From Manganibacter manganicus (GTDB lineage: Bacteria > Pseudomonadota > Alphaproteobacteria > Rhizobiales > Rhizobiaceae), in assembly GCF_002075885.1 (NCBI RefSeq), contig NZ_MDET01000017.1, forward strand, positions 18,108 through 82,107: DNA of 64,000 nt, written 5' to 3'. The position numbers were made by a program, and so were the translations under genes. Below are positions 24,093 to 33,437 of this stretch, piece by piece. The notes under the pieces are model-generated. The model was not told where the DNA came from. It was given only the letters and a program-made list of their open reading frames with translations, and searched no databases. Every line of letters starts with the position of its first letter. Within the stretch, counting starts at the first letter, position 1.

Positions 24093-25565
24093 CTACAATC
24101 GCGATGCCGCCGCATTCCTTCTCCAGACCCACGCCGAAAGAGAAATCCAGATTCCGACGATCTCCCGTTTCAGGGGATGATCGACGAACGCCAGCACTAT
24201 CCCCCAGCCGGCCGCGCCGCCGGCGACCGCCGCCATGGTTTGCAGCCAGCCGAGATCGAAGCCGGTCGGCGACAGGGCCACGATGATGACCGGCACGAAT
24301 GCCGTGCCCATCGCCAGGGCCGCGCTGTGCCGTCCGGCGCGCGCCAGTTCGGCCCAGCCAAGGCCGATGACCGGGCTGACATAGCGATAGGCGATCAGCA
24401 TTTGCAGCGGCGCCACCACCAGCATGCTGGCGGCGACCGCATCGAGGCTGTGGAGCGCCGCGACGATCAGGATCAGGAACGAGGGCGGCAGGCTGGTGAG
24501 GCTCGCCCGCAAGGCGTCGTGCACGCGCCCCGCCGCCACCAGAACCGGGAAGGTCAGGGCGGCGGGGGCGAGCGCCATATTGGCCAGCGCGATGAAACGG
24601 ACCAGCGGCGGAACCGCGCCCCACTGCGCGCCGAGCAGGATATCGACCACCGGATCGGCCAGCAGGCAAAGCATGATGAGGGCCGGCCATTGCACCGCCG
24701 TTATCAGGCTGAGGCCATGCAGATAATAGGCCTTGAGCGAGTCTCCGGCGCGCGCCTGCGCCGCGAAGGCGGGCAGGACGACCGGGTGCAGGGCCGAGAC
24801 CACGGCGCGGTCCGGCAATTGGCACACGGTGAGCGCCCGCGCGTAAAGGCCGACCGCATCGAAGCCGAGCATCTTGCCGAAGGCAAGGCGGGGCAGCATG
24901 TCATAGGCGATGTTCGAGACGGTGATGAGCGAGGAGACGGTGCCGAACGACAGGAGTTCTCGCGTGCGGGCGAAGGAAACGCGGAAAATCCAGAAATTGC
25001 GCCGCACCGCCGTCGCCAGCGCCGCGATCGTGAAACTGGCGCCGACAAAACCCCACGCATAGCTGACCGGGCCGAAGCCGGCGAGGCCGAGCGTGACGGT
25101 GATGGCGAAGGCGACCAGCGCCGCGGCGACATTGATGCCGGCGATGACATTGAAGGCGAGTTCGCGCTGCAACAATGCCATGACCGGGCTGGAAAAGGGA
25201 ATGGCGAGGAAGCCGAGCGCGGCCACGACGAGCAGCGTCCTCAATTGCGGCGCGTCGTAGAAGGTGGCCAGCCAGCCGGCCCCGCAATAGATGATCGCCC
25301 CCATCGTCAGCGAAAAGAACAGCGTCAGCGTGAAGGCGGACTGCACGACACTGCGCTCGATCTGCTTTTCCTGGATGATATAGACGCCGACGCCGAAGGT
25401 GCGGAAATTGTCGGCCAGCATGATGACCGCATTGGCGGTCATGTAGAGCCCGGTTTCGGCCGGCGTCAGGATGCGCGCCATCACCATCGTCGTCGCCACG
25501 AGCAGGATCTGCGCCAGATATTTCTCGATGACCGAAAAGGCGATGGACCGGCGCACCGTGTTCAT
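24093..25565 (-). CDS. Polysaccharide flippase (Wzx-like, MOP superfamily)
   Basis: A 490-residue integral membrane protein with 12-14 hydrophobic helices and the N-terminal pattern of oligosaccharide flippases (SVIEKYLAQILLVATTMVMA, then ILTPAETGLY). It would move lipid-linked repeat units across the inner membrane. ATG 25565 overlaps the stop of the upstream glycosyltransferase gene by 4 bp (ATGA). Its presence argues for a Wzx/Wzy-type route, but no polymerase is encoded in the window. Confidence 0.88.
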   Translation of the reverse strand: MNTVRRSIAFSVIEKYLAQILLVATTMVMARILTPAETGLYMTANAVIMLADNFRTFGVGVYIIQEKQIERSVVQSAFTLTLFFSLTMGAIIYCGAGWLATFYDAPQLRTLLVVAALGFLAIPFSSPVMALLQRELAFNVIAGINVAAALVAFAITVTLGLAGFGPVSYAWGFVGASFTIAALATAVRRNFWIFRVSFARTRELLSFGTVSSLITVSNIAYDMLPRLAFGKMLGFDAVGLYARALTVCQLPDRAVVSALHPVVLPAFAAQARAGDSLKAYYLHGLSLITAVQWPALIMLCLLADPVVDILLGAQWGAVPPLVRFIALANMALAPAALTFPVLVAAGRVHDALRASLTSLPPSFLILIVAALHSLDAVAASMLVVAPLQMLIAYRYVSPVIGLGWAELARAGRHSAALAMGTAFVPVIIVALSPTGFDLGWLQTMAAVAGGAAGWGIVLAFVDHPLKREIVGIWISLSAWVWRRNAAASRL

Positions 25566-27421
25566 GGGCGTATGTCCGGAGGAGTCGGGGCGGGGCGGTT
25601 CGGCATCGCCCGCCTGTGCCCGGCTCTGCCTGAAAGGCGCTCATGCGACGCCAGAACGGCATCGCGCACCTTGCGCAGTCGCCGCCTGTACGCCGGCGCG
25701 ATCAGGTTGCGCGCCAGATGGCGAAAATACCGGAACTCGCGCATAGCCGGTATGTTCGGCATGCGGCCCGCGGTCAGCAGCCCTGCCGCCATGCGGCCGA
25801 AGCCGGCATGGACCGGCATGGCCCCGCCGACGCGGCGGGCACCACGCCGGCCGGCCGGACCGGCTTCGCCGCGCATCTCGCCGGCAAGCCGGACCTGCCC
25901 GCAGCGCTCCAGTATATCCGCGAACCAGGCGAACCATTCCGGATCGCTTCGCTGGCAAAGCCGGTGGATGCTCTTGCGGTTCGCGCCGATGGCGGTGTCC
26001 GGCCGCGCGCCGCCTCGCACTTCGAGCACCGCTTGCGCGCGCCGCAACTCGCGATGCGACAGGCGCGGATAGAAATGCAGCAATCTCAGCGCCCGCGCGG
26101 CATCGCCGCGGCAGGCCAGCGCCAGAAGGAAATAGCTCCATTCGACCGGATCGGGGTCGGCCGCGCCATAGTCGACCGTGGTCGTCTCGATGAGTTCGGC
26201 AAGCAGGCGGCAGGCACGGTCCGCCTCGCCCATATGCAGGGCGCAGAGCGCCAGGCCGAACCGGGCTTCCGGAAGGTACGACACGTAATCGAGGCAGCTT
26301 GCATAATTTCGTCCGGCTTCTTCCGGATTTCCATGTGCCAGCAGCGTCTCGGCTTCTTCGAGCAAGGCCCGGTCGGGTGCGTCGACAATGATGCGCGCGC
26401 TTTCGGGTGCCGATTTTTCGGCCTTGACGAGATCGCCGAACGGGCCGTTCTGGACGATCTTTTCGTCAGGGCGCAATTGGCTTTGCAGCATGAACCACTG
26501 ATGGATCTGCGGCCTGTGCCGCAGCGTGTGGCGGCCATGGACCAGCGCGTGGCCGGCTTCGCTGATGCGGCTCAGTTCCCGCGGATTGGCGAACAGATGA
26601 TCCAGCACTTGCCCGACATTGCGATGGTCGGCGAAAACGCAGTTTTCCATATCGACGAAACCGGCCGCGTCCAGTGCGGGGGTGCGCTCGGTGAGCAGGC
26701 AGGCGCCGGTTGCGGGGATCTCGAAATGCTTGCGCACGACCTCGCCGGCAAACGTTCCGCAGGTCGGCACGACAAGGCTGGCATTGAGGGCGCGCGCATA
26801 GGCTTCGCCCGAAAGCAGATGCGCGGCGTGCGCGCTGGCATAGTCGTATTGCGGGGAAACAAGGCATGGATACCGGTCGCGGATCAGCGGGAAGACCGAC
26901 TGGCGCCATGGATAGAGCCCGTAGACCTGGCCGGTCAGCGTCACCGGAACGACCTTGTGCTGGCCATAGTCGCGAAACACGTCCGGATCGATGAAGTTCG
27001 GCCACACGAACAGGTTCGGCCCCAGTTCGGGCATGTAATGCGGCGTCAGCGTGCCGATGGAGAAGCAGGTCTCGATGCCCCATTGCTCCATGTCGGAGAG
27101 AAAGCCGGCGCGGCGGTCGCACCAGGCATCGGCGTTGTGCAGCCCGAGCCTGGGAATGGCGGGATTGGCGCCTGTATTGCCGATTTTCAGCCGCCGTGAG
27201 CCGTGCGAGCGATAACCGGCCTCGAACAGAGCGAGATCGGGCTCATGCCTGTCGCAGATTTCGGCGTAGTCGCAATCATGGGATACGACCACGACATCGA
27301 AATGCGTCTCCAGGCATTTCACCTGCTGCTGCATGTGCAGCAGCAAATAGCCGGACGCATCGGCATTGGGGCTGTGGTCCCATTGGAAAAAGACGAGCTT
27401 CGGCTTGCTCCGGGCATTCAT
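25562..27421 (-). CDS. Glycosyltransferase family protein (CgeB-like) with C-terminal helical region
   Basis: A 619-residue cytoplasmic protein from ATG 27421, four bases after the upstream stop. The N-terminal half resembles CgeB/Glyco_trans_1_2-type transferases. Blocks such as LVFFQWDHSPNAD, GLYPWRQSVFPLI, the donor-site segment VPTCGTFAGEVVRKHFEIPA, TGACLLTE and the terminal CVFADHRNVGQVLDHLF support this. The second half (about 340-500) is a TPR-like helical array (ALLEEAETLLAHGNPEEAG, ARFGLALCALHMGEADRA). An Arg-rich tail ends the protein. The sugar donor is unknown. Confidence 0.72.
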   Translation of the reverse strand: MNARSKPKLVFFQWDHSPNADASGYLLLHMQQQVKCLETHFDVVVVSHDCDYAEICDRHEPDLALFEAGYRSHGSRRLKIGNTGANPAIPRLGLHNADAWCDRRAGFLSDMEQWGIETCFSIGTLTPHYMPELGPNLFVWPNFIDPDVFRDYGQHKVVPVTLTGQVYGLYPWRQSVFPLIRDRYPCLVSPQYDYASAHAAHLLSGEAYARALNASLVVPTCGTFAGEVVRKHFEIPATGACLLTERTPALDAAGFVDMENCVFADHRNVGQVLDHLFANPRELSRISEAGHALVHGRHTLRHRPQIHQWFMLQSQLRPDEKIVQNGPFGDLVKAEKSAPESARIIVDAPDRALLEEAETLLAHGNPEEAGRNYASCLDYVSYLPEARFGLALCALHMGEADRACRLLAELIETTTVDYGAADPDPVEWSYFLLALACRGDAARALRLLHFYPRLSHRELRRAQAVLEVRGGARPDTAIGANRKSIHRLCQRSDPEWFAWFADILERCGQVRLAGEMRGEAGPAGRRGARRVGGAMPVHAGFGRMAAGLLTAGRMPNIPAMREFRYFRHLARNLIAPAYRRRLRKVRDAVLASHERLSGRAGHRRAMPNRPAPTPPDIRP

Positions 27422-27425
27422 GGGG

Positions 27426-28472
27426 TCACGTTGCCAATCGCACCGGCTCGCCGTGCAGGCCGTCGGCTGCGGGCGGCAGGGCCTGGCGGGAAACGCGCCA
27501 GCCATCGCCTGGCAAGGCCTTGCTTGCGCCCGAAAGTTTCCATTCGAAATAGGCGATCGTCTTCTCGATGCCTTCGCAGAGCGGCACGGAAGGCTGCCAG
27601 CCCAGTTCGTCCCGCGCGCGGCTGATATCGGGCTTGCGTCGCGTCGGATCGTCCATCGGCAGCGGTTTGGAGACGATGTGCGACTTCGAACCGGTCATGT
27701 CGATGACCATCTCGGCCAGTTCCCGGACCTGGAACTCCTCCGGATTGCCGAGATTTACCGGGCCGGTGAAGCCGTCGGGCGCCGCCATCAGCTTGAGGAA
27801 ACCGCCGATGAGGTCTTCGACATAGCAGAACGAGCGCGTCTGCGTGCCGTCGCCGAAAATGGTGATCGGCTCGTTGCGCAGGGCCTGCACGATGAAGTTC
27901 GAGACCACGCGCCCGTCATTGGGATGCATGCGCGGCCCGTAGGTATTGAAGATCCGGGCGATGCGGATCTCGACGCCGTATTGGCGATGATAGTCGAAGA
28001 ACAGGGTTTCGGCGCAGCGTTTGCCCTCGTCATAGCACGCGCGCGGCCCGATCGGGTTGACGCAGCCGCGATAGGTTTCGACCTGCGGGTGAACGGCCGG
28101 ATCGCCATAGACCTCGCTGGTCGATGCCTGGAAGATTTTCGCCTTGGTGCGCTTGGCCAGGCCGAGCATGTTGATGGCGCCGTGGACATTGGTCTTGACC
28201 GTCTGCACCGGATCGAACTGGTAGTGGATCGGTGACGCGGGGCAGGCGAGGTTGTAGATTTCGTCGACCTCGACATAGAGCGGAAACGTGATGTCGTGGC
28301 GGATGACCTCGAAATGAGGGTCATCGAGAAGGTGCAGCACCGTATCGCGGGATCCGGTGTAATAATTGTCGGCGCAAAGAACCTCATGGCCTTCCTGCAA
28401 AAGCCGTTCGCACAGGAAAGATCCGAGGAATCCCGCTCCACCCGTTACCAATACGCGTTTTTGCCCTTGCAT
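27426..28472 (-). CDS. UDP-glucuronate decarboxylase (UDP-xylose synthase)
   Basis: A 348-residue NAD-dependent short-chain dehydrogenase. It has the glycine motif GGAGFLGS (11-18), STSEVYGDP with the catalytic Thr/Ser (118-119), Tyr147 and Lys151 in YDEGK, and the UXS-typical [12 protein letters not shown] and [16 protein letters not shown]. It converts UDP-glucuronate to UDP-xylose, so xylose or a derivative is probably in the polymer. ATG 28472 has GGGAG upstream; the frame continues into the previous gene without support. The last 30 or so residues are Pro/Ala-rich and variable. Confidence 0.93.
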   Translation of the reverse strand: MQGQKRVLVTGGAGFLGSFLCERLLQEGHEVLCADNYYTGSRDTVLHLLDDPHFEVIRHDITFPLYVEVDEIYNLACPASPIHYQFDPVQTVKTNVHGAINMLGLAKRTKAKIFQASTSEVYGDPAVHPQVETYRGCVNPIGPRACYDEGKRCAETLFFDYHRQYGVEIRIARIFNTYGPRMHPNDGRVVSNFIVQALRNEPITIFGDGTQTRSFCYVEDLIGGFLKLMAAPDGFTGPVNLGNPEEFQVRELAEMVIDMTGSKSHIVSKPLPMDDPTRRKPDISRARDELGWQPSVPLCEGIEKTIAYFEWKLSGASKALPGDGWRVSRQALPPAADGLHGEPVRLAT

Positions 28473-28501
28473 GACGTGCTCCCATTTTTCGTTTGGGCGG
28501 A

Positions 28502-29899
28502 TCACCAGGCTCCGCCGCGCCTGAAGACGGCCGGGATGGTGCTGACGAGGATGTGCCAGTCCAGCCATGGCGACCGGTTGTCGATGTAGAATTCGTCGAG
28601 TTGCTGTTGCAGGCCGATGTCGGCCTCGCTTCGTTCGGAGATTTGCCAGAGCCCGGTAAGGCCCGGCATCACCGAATGCCGCTTGGCGCGGAATGCGCTG
28701 TCCATCGCCGAAAGGTGATAGGTGGGAAACGGGCGCGGCCCCACCAGGGTCATGTCGCCGGCGATGATGTTGTACAGTTGCGGCAGTTCGTCGAGGCTGG
28801 TTTTGCGCAGCAGATGGCCGATCACCGGCAGAATGCGGGGGTCGTGCCGCAGCTTGAAATGCGACAGCCACTCGGCCCGCATCTCGGGATTGTCCCGCAG
28901 CACCGCTTCGAGGCGCTGTTCGGCGTCCCGATACATGGTGCGCAGCTTGAGCACGCGGAGCCGCCGTCCGCCACGGCCTTCCCGTTCATGCCAGAAGAAG
29001 GCCGGCCCCGGATCGAAGAGGTGGATCGCTATCGCCGCGCCGAGAACCAGCGGCGCAAGCAGGATGGCCGCCGGTATGGCGATGGCCAGATCGAACCCGC
29101 GACGAACGACCTCCGGATTTTTTCCGCCGGCCCCCGTCAGGCGGAGCCCGATCTGCCCGGCCATGGCCGCGTGATGAAGCCCGGTCAGTTTCAAGGTCGG
29201 AATGTCGGCCAGGATGAGGATTTCGGCGAACCGCTCGCGCAGACCCGCCAACATTTCGAGGGAGATGTCGTCCGCGACCAGCGCGACCGGAACCTGGTCT
29301 GCGGGCGCCGCCTGCAACGGAACCGGTTCCGGCCGGATTCCCAACTGCCAGTGGCGGATAAAGTGCGCCGTCAGCGCCGCGGTGCAATCCGGGCCGGCGA
29401 CGATCGCCGCCCGTTCGCCCCAGATGCCGAGCCACCGGCAAAGCCGCGAGGCGAGCGCATGCAGCACGGATTGCGCGACCATGCCCAGCGCCAGGAAAGC
29501 CGCGACCGGCAGCGCCAGCCGCATCCCGTTCGGCAACAGCAGAACGCCCGCCATTGCCAGGGCCGCGACCTGAGCCGACACCATCACGCGGCGGCGCAGG
29601 CGCTCATGGGCGAGGATACGGTATCCCGGATAAAGCGAGCGCGACGCGCAAAGCACGATCACCGCCAACGCGCTCAGGACAAGGATGCGGCTCAACACAC
29701 CATCGTCGGTGGTTGGGGAGAGCCACGAAACCACCAGCCCGGCGAGCGCATAGGCGCAGCCGTCACCTGCCATCAGCAAGCCCTGCACGGCCAGCCGCGC
29801 CAACCGGCCCGCCGAGAGATGGGCCGGCGCAATGGCGGACTGGTCCTGGCCGCGCCGCGTTCGCTCCAGATCAAGTGTTGCCGCGGAAAACAGGGACAT
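28502..29899 (-). CDS. Polyprenyl-phosphate sugar-1-phosphate transferase (WcaJ/ExoY family)
   Basis: A 465-residue inner-membrane initiating transferase. Several N-terminal membrane helices and a nucleotide-binding-like middle precede the catalytic domain. That domain has a membrane helix ([20 protein letters not shown]), [43 protein letters not shown] and [14 protein letters not shown]. It loads the first sugar of the repeat unit on undecaprenyl phosphate. It lies 7 bp after the WecG-type gene. Whether glucose or galactose is used cannot be told. Confidence 0.93.
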   Translation of the reverse strand: MSLFSAATLDLERTRRGQDQSAIAPAHLSAGRLARLAVQGLLMAGDGCAYALAGLVVSWLSPTTDDGVLSRILVLSALAVIVLCASRSLYPGYRILAHERLRRRVMVSAQVAALAMAGVLLLPNGMRLALPVAAFLALGMVAQSVLHALASRLCRWLGIWGERAAIVAGPDCTAALTAHFIRHWQLGIRPEPVPLQAAPADQVPVALVADDISLEMLAGLRERFAEILILADIPTLKLTGLHHAAMAGQIGLRLTGAGGKNPEVVRRGFDLAIAIPAAILLAPLVLGAAIAIHLFDPGPAFFWHEREGRGGRRLRVLKLRTMYRDAEQRLEAVLRDNPEMRAEWLSHFKLRHDPRILPVIGHLLRKTSLDELPQLYNIIAGDMTLVGPRPFPTYHLSAMDSAFRAKRHSVMPGLTGLWQISERSEADIGLQQQLDEFYIDNRSPWLDWHILVSTIPAVFRRGGAW

Positions 29900-29906
29900 C
29901 TCAGGT

Positions 29907-30728
29907 TCACTCTTCGATCGGAAATTGCCGCAGGCCGCAGCGTTGCAGCAGGCTCAATGTGAGGAAACTCGGCACCACCACCGCGTAGCGCCGCCACAGG
30001 CGCCGTGGCTCGCTGGCAAGACGGAAGGCCCATTCGAAGCCGCTGCGCTGGATCATGCGCGGCGCCTGGCGCTTGAGGCCGGCGTGAAAATCGAATGCCG
30101 CGCCGACGCCGACAAGGACCGGCGCGTCAAGACGCGCGCGCATGCGCGCCATCCATAATTCCTGCTTGGGGCTGCCGATCCCGACCCAGACGATATCGGC
30201 GTGCGCGCGGTTGATGCGCGCGGCGATGTCTGCCTCCTCGGCCGCCGAGAGTTCGCGAAACGGCGGCGCATGTGCGCCGGCTATGCAAAGATCGGGAAAC
30301 TTCTCGACCAGCCTGGCCTGGAGCCGCGCAAGCGTTTCGTCGGTCGCGCCATAAAGGAAATGCCGCAGGCCGCTCGCCCTGCCGGCATCGAGCGCGGACA
30401 GCATGAGGTCCGGGCCATACACCCGGTCGCTGTCGGCGTGCCCGGTGCGCTTCAACGCCCAGACCAGCGGCATGCCGTCGGGCGTGACCATGAAGGCCCG
30501 GTTGTGGGCGGCTCGAAGTTCCGCGTCCTTCTGGCAGCGGATGAGGCCATGGGCGTCGCGAACGCAGACATATTCCCTGCGCCCTTCGGCAACCGCCGCC
30601 GCGATGCGGCTTGCGGCGCTTTCGAGGTTCACCGCCGAAACGCGCACGCCAAGAACATTGGTCCATCCGGCACCGCCTGTCGGCGATGCCACAGCGGCGC
30701 GATCATTGTCCGGCGGCGATGTCTTCAT
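29907..30728 (-). CDS. WecG/TagA/CpsF-family glycosyltransferase
   Basis: A 273-residue soluble transferase of family GT26. It shows the expected blocks TPDGMPLVWALK, RVYGPDLMLSALD, IVWVGIGSPKQELWM and VGVGAAFDFHAG followed by RMIQRSGFEWAFRLASEPRR. These enzymes add an N-acetylmannosaminuronate, N-acetylmannosamine or related residue to a lipid-linked sugar. It is the first gene of the polysaccharide operon, so the promoter should lie in 30729-31023. No strong ribosome-binding site is visible before ATG 30728. Confidence 0.92.
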   Translation of the reverse strand: MKTSPPDNDRAAVASPTGGAGWTNVLGVRVSAVNLESAASRIAAAVAEGRREYVCVRDAHGLIRCQKDAELRAAHNRAFMVTPDGMPLVWALKRTGHADSDRVYGPDLMLSALDAGRASGLRHFLYGATDETLARLQARLVEKFPDLCIAGAHAPPFRELSAAEEADIAARINRAHADIVWVGIGSPKQELWMARMRARLDAPVLVGVGAAFDFHAGLKRQAPRMIQRSGFEWAFRLASEPRRLWRRYAVVVPSFLTLSLLQRCGLRQFPIEE

Positions 30729-30774
30729 GAGCTGCGCTTTCGAGTGCGCGCTGGGTCAGCCAACGCTTCCCGAA

Positions 30775-30802
30775 ACTATATTTTCCGGTTTCGCGGCCCC
30801 AA
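30775..30802 (-). promoter_or_regulatory. Candidate promoter of the polysaccharide operon
   Basis: On the minus strand TTGGGG (30802-30797) and TATAGT (30780-30775) are spaced by 16 bp, about 45 bp before the first gene. The -10 matches five of six consensus bases, the -35 only three. The rest of the 295-bp gap (30729-31023) shows no gene. Confidence 0.35.
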
Positions 30803-31023
30803 GCTCACCATTAGGGCGGCCGGCATCGGCAAATCATGTCCTTTAGCGGTGCCGGCACGAGCCGATTACTCTCTTGGTGCCGGACGGCTCTCCTCCCTTT
30901 AGCCGGGCCCTACCTCGAAAGCGTGGTTTGACCTTCCTGAAACGGATGGTTGACGCGCGCGCCGGTGCGCCCCGCACGCGCAGAGGGGCGGCGTCCGCCT
31001 GCCGGAAGATGGCGCCGGAAGGA

Positions 31024-31800
31024 TCAGAAGCTGTTGCGCTCGTGATAGGTGCGCAGGAAGCTCTGGATGCGGGGATCGTCGGGGTGATGCAGGATGCGGT
31101 CGGGCGCATCGACCCCTACCAGTTCGCCTTTTTCCATGAAGGCGACCTTGTCCGCGACATGGGCGGCAAAGCCCATCTCGTGGGTGACGACGACCATCGT
31201 CATGCCCTCGGAGGCAAGCGTCTTCATCACGCTCAGCACCTCGCCGACCAGTTCCGGGTCGAGCGCCGAGGTCGGCTCGTCGAACAGCATCAGGCGCGGT
31301 TCCATGGCGATGGCGCGGGCAATCGCCACGCGCTGCTGCTGGCCGCCGGACAGGCGCGAGGGATGGTTGGCCATCTTGTCGGCCAGCCCGACCTTGGTCA
31401 GCGCCTCGGCGGCGCGGGTCCCGGCCTCGGCTTTCGGCAGGCCGCGCACGCGGATCAGCCCCTCGGCGACGTTCTGCAACGCCGTCATGTGCGGCCACAG
31501 ATTGAACTGCTGGAAAACCATGCCGATGGAACGGCGCATCTCGCGCAATTTACGGCCGGGCATCTTGCGGCCGCCGGGGCTGACATAGCCGATCAGCTGC
31601 CCGTCGATGCTGATTTCGCCGGAATCATATTCCTCGAGGAAGTTGATGCAGCGCAAGAGCGTGGACTTGCCGGAGCCCGAAGGCCCGATCAGGCATGTCA
31701 CCTTGCCGGGCTGGATTGAAAGGTCGACGTTCTTCAGTGCCTGGAAAGGGCCATAGAACTTGTCGACCTTGCGGATCTCGACGGATGAGGCTTCTACCAT
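31024..31800 (-). CDS. Amino-acid ABC transporter ATP-binding protein (HisP/GlnQ type)
   Basis: A 258-residue ATPase with Walker [11 protein letters not shown]-loop [12 protein letters not shown], signature LSGGQQQ, Walker [13 protein letters not shown] and H-loop VVVTHEM. The ATG at 31800 lies one base outside a MITE-like element whose terminal AAAGG, seven bases upstream, seems to provide the ribosome-binding site; the frame is also open into the element (ATG 31815). It is the fourth gene of an operon with the binding protein and two permeases (31024-34256) lying next to the hut genes, so histidine or urocanate is a likely substrate. Confidence 0.92.
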   Translation of the reverse strand: MVEASSVEIRKVDKFYGPFQALKNVDLSIQPGKVTCLIGPSGSGKSTLLRCINFLEEYDSGEISIDGQLIGYVSPGGRKMPGRKLREMRRSIGMVFQQFNLWPHMTALQNVAEGLIRVRGLPKAEAGTRAAEALTKVGLADKMANHPSRLSGGQQQRVAIARAIAMEPRLMLFDEPTSALDPELVGEVLSVMKTLASEGMTMVVVTHEMGFAAHVADKVAFMEKGELVGVDAPDRILHHPDDPRIQSFLRTYHERNSF

Positions 31801-32075
31801 CCTAGAGCCTTTCATGGCTGGATTGAATCATTCTGTTTCTCGTTTGGCGAGCCGATCCACGAGGAAGGCCGCGCAGGGCGATGTGGTTCATCGGCCAAGC
31901 GGCCTGACGAAGTGGGCGGGCACCAAACGGAAACCCGAAGGGCCGGGCAGGTTTGGGCCAAATCCATCGGGCTTCGGCTTGTCGGGGCCACCAGCCCGGC
32001 CTGCGCCGAACCCCTCGACCTTGGCCCAAACCTGCTCCGGCAGAATGGTTCAATCCAGCCATGAAAGGCTCTAGG
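31801..32075. mobile_element. MITE-like element with 34-bp terminal inverted repeats
   Basis: The ends CTAGAGCCTTTCATGGCTGG (from 31802) and its complement (to 32074) form 34-bp inverted repeats with one mismatch. Inside is a second inverted pair, GCAGGTTTGGGCCAA (31947-31961) and TTGGCCCAAACCTGC (32021-32035). The 273-bp unit has no transposase frame. CTAG at both ends may be the duplicated target. It sits between the permease and ATPase genes of one operon, and its ends hold the permease stop codon (TAG, 32073-32071) and the ATPase ribosome-binding site. Confidence 0.75.
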
Positions 32076-32733
32076 TCCTTTCGACCAGATGTTTCGTGAT
32101 GCGGGTCTCCAGCAGGCGGCCGCAGCGCGAGATTGTTTCGACCAGCCCCCAGAAGAACAGCGCCAGCACAAGGTTGGCTTCCAGATAGCGGAAGGTTTCG
32201 GTGGACATGCGCTGGACCTGATACATCAACTCCGGCACGGTGATGATCGACAGGATCACCGTTTCCTTGGTCAGGATGATGGCGAAATTGACCAGCGCCG
32301 GAAGCGCCGAGACGAGGCTGAGCGGCAAAAGGATGCGGCGAACGATGGTCAGTTCGTGCATACCGATGGCGCGCGCCGCCTCCAGCTGGCCCACCGGCAC
32401 GGCGAGAAAGCCGGAGCGGAAGATTTCCGCGAAATAGGGGCTGCCATAGACGCTGAGCCCCAGAATGCCGGCCGGCAGGGCGTCGAGCCGCAAGCCGAGC
32501 AGCGGCCCGCCATAATAGAGCACGAAAAGCTGCACCAGGAACGGCGTGCCGCGAATGACCTCGATATAAGCCTGGATCAGCCAACCCAGCGGGCGCGGCC
32601 CATAGCGCTGCGCCAGCGAGATGATCAGCCCGAGGATCATGCTGAACAGCGTGCCCAGCACCCAGGCGAAGATCGTCAGCTTGAAGCCGTCGAGCAGGAT
32701 CGGCCAATATTGCAGCAGGATGCTCAGGTCCAT
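32071..32733 (-). CDS. Amino-acid ABC transporter permease
   Basis: A 220-residue HisM-type permease starting MDLSILLQYWPILLDGFKLT. It has about five membrane segments and the ATPase-contact loop AVPVGQLEAARAIGMHEL, then LPLSLVSALPALVNFAIIL. The start overlaps the preceding stop by one base (TGATG). Its TAG stop lies inside the CTAG end of the MITE-like element. The C-terminus (LLETRITKHLVERT) looks near full length, so the element has not obviously truncated it. Confidence 0.92.
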   Translation of the reverse strand: MDLSILLQYWPILLDGFKLTIFAWVLGTLFSMILGLIISLAQRYGPRPLGWLIQAYIEVIRGTPFLVQLFVLYYGGPLLGLRLDALPAGILGLSVYGSPYFAEIFRSGFLAVPVGQLEAARAIGMHELTIVRRILLPLSLVSALPALVNFAIILTKETVILSIITVPELMYQVQRMSTETFRYLEANLVLALFFWGLVETISRCGRLLETRITKHLVERT

Positions 32734-33380
32734 CAGACGGCCGTCCTGTACTCAAGGTAGCGCCCGAGCGCCGCGAAGCAGAGATTGATGATGAGGTAGA
32801 TGCAGGCCGCCGCGATATAAACCTCCAGCGGGCGGAAGGTCGTGGCCGCCTGCGCCTGGCTGGCGCGGGTCACTTCGAGAATGCCGACGACCGAGACCAG
32901 CGAGGACGCCTTGACCAGCAGGATCAGTTCGTTGACCACCGCCGGCAGGGAAATGCGAAAGGCTTGCGGCAGGATCACGCGGGTCCAGATGTCGCGCGGG
33001 CGCATGCCGATGGCGGTGGCCGCCTCCGACTGGCCCCTGGGCAGCGAAATGATCGCGCCGCGCCAGATTTCGGAGACATAGGCGCTGGAACAGATGCCGA
33101 CCGTCACCACGGCGGCGACCAGCGCCGGCACATTGATGCCGATGACCGGCAGGAGGTAATAGGCAAGAAGAAGCTGGACCAGCAGCGGAACCCCGCGCAG
33201 GAAACTGACCCAGAGCGCCGCGAACCAGCGCAGCCAGGTCACGCCCGACAGCGCGGCCGCGCAGATCAGCGCGCCGACGACCAGACCGAGCGCGATGCCC
33301 AGCCCTGAAATCAGCAGCGTATAGCGAGCGGCCCAGAAAAGCGGCTCGAAACTGTTCAGAAAAATGGGGATCGAAAACAT
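32733..33380 (-). CDS. Amino-acid ABC transporter permease
   Basis: A 215-residue permease of the same family with the loop SLPRGQSEAATAIGMRPRD and VILPQAFRISLPAVVNEL. GGAGGACC precedes ATG 33380. It follows the binding-protein gene by 57 bp and pairs with the permease at 32071-32733. The operon lies downstream of, and in the same direction as, the minus-strand hut genes. Confidence 0.92.
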   Translation of the reverse strand: MFSIPIFLNSFEPLFWAARYTLLISGLGIALGLVVGALICAAALSGVTWLRWFAALWVSFLRGVPLLVQLLLAYYLLPVIGINVPALVAAVVTVGICSSAYVSEIWRGAIISLPRGQSEAATAIGMRPRDIWTRVILPQAFRISLPAVVNELILLVKASSLVSVVGILEVTRASQAQAATTFRPLEVYIAAACIYLIINLCFAALGRYLEYRTAV

Positions 33381-33437
33381 CGGTCCTCCGCTTGGAGCCG
33401 GCCCGCGGGCGGGATCGCTCCCGCCCGCGGCCTTACA

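Noticed and set aside
30843..31109. 88-codon minus-strand frame between the polysaccharide and transporter operons
   Set aside because: It overlaps the end of the ATPase gene out of frame, is Arg/Ser/Pro-rich and lacks a start signal.
31801..32075. Short plus- and minus-strand frames inside the MITE-like element
   Set aside because: They have no transposase motif and cross the inverted repeats; the element appears non-coding.
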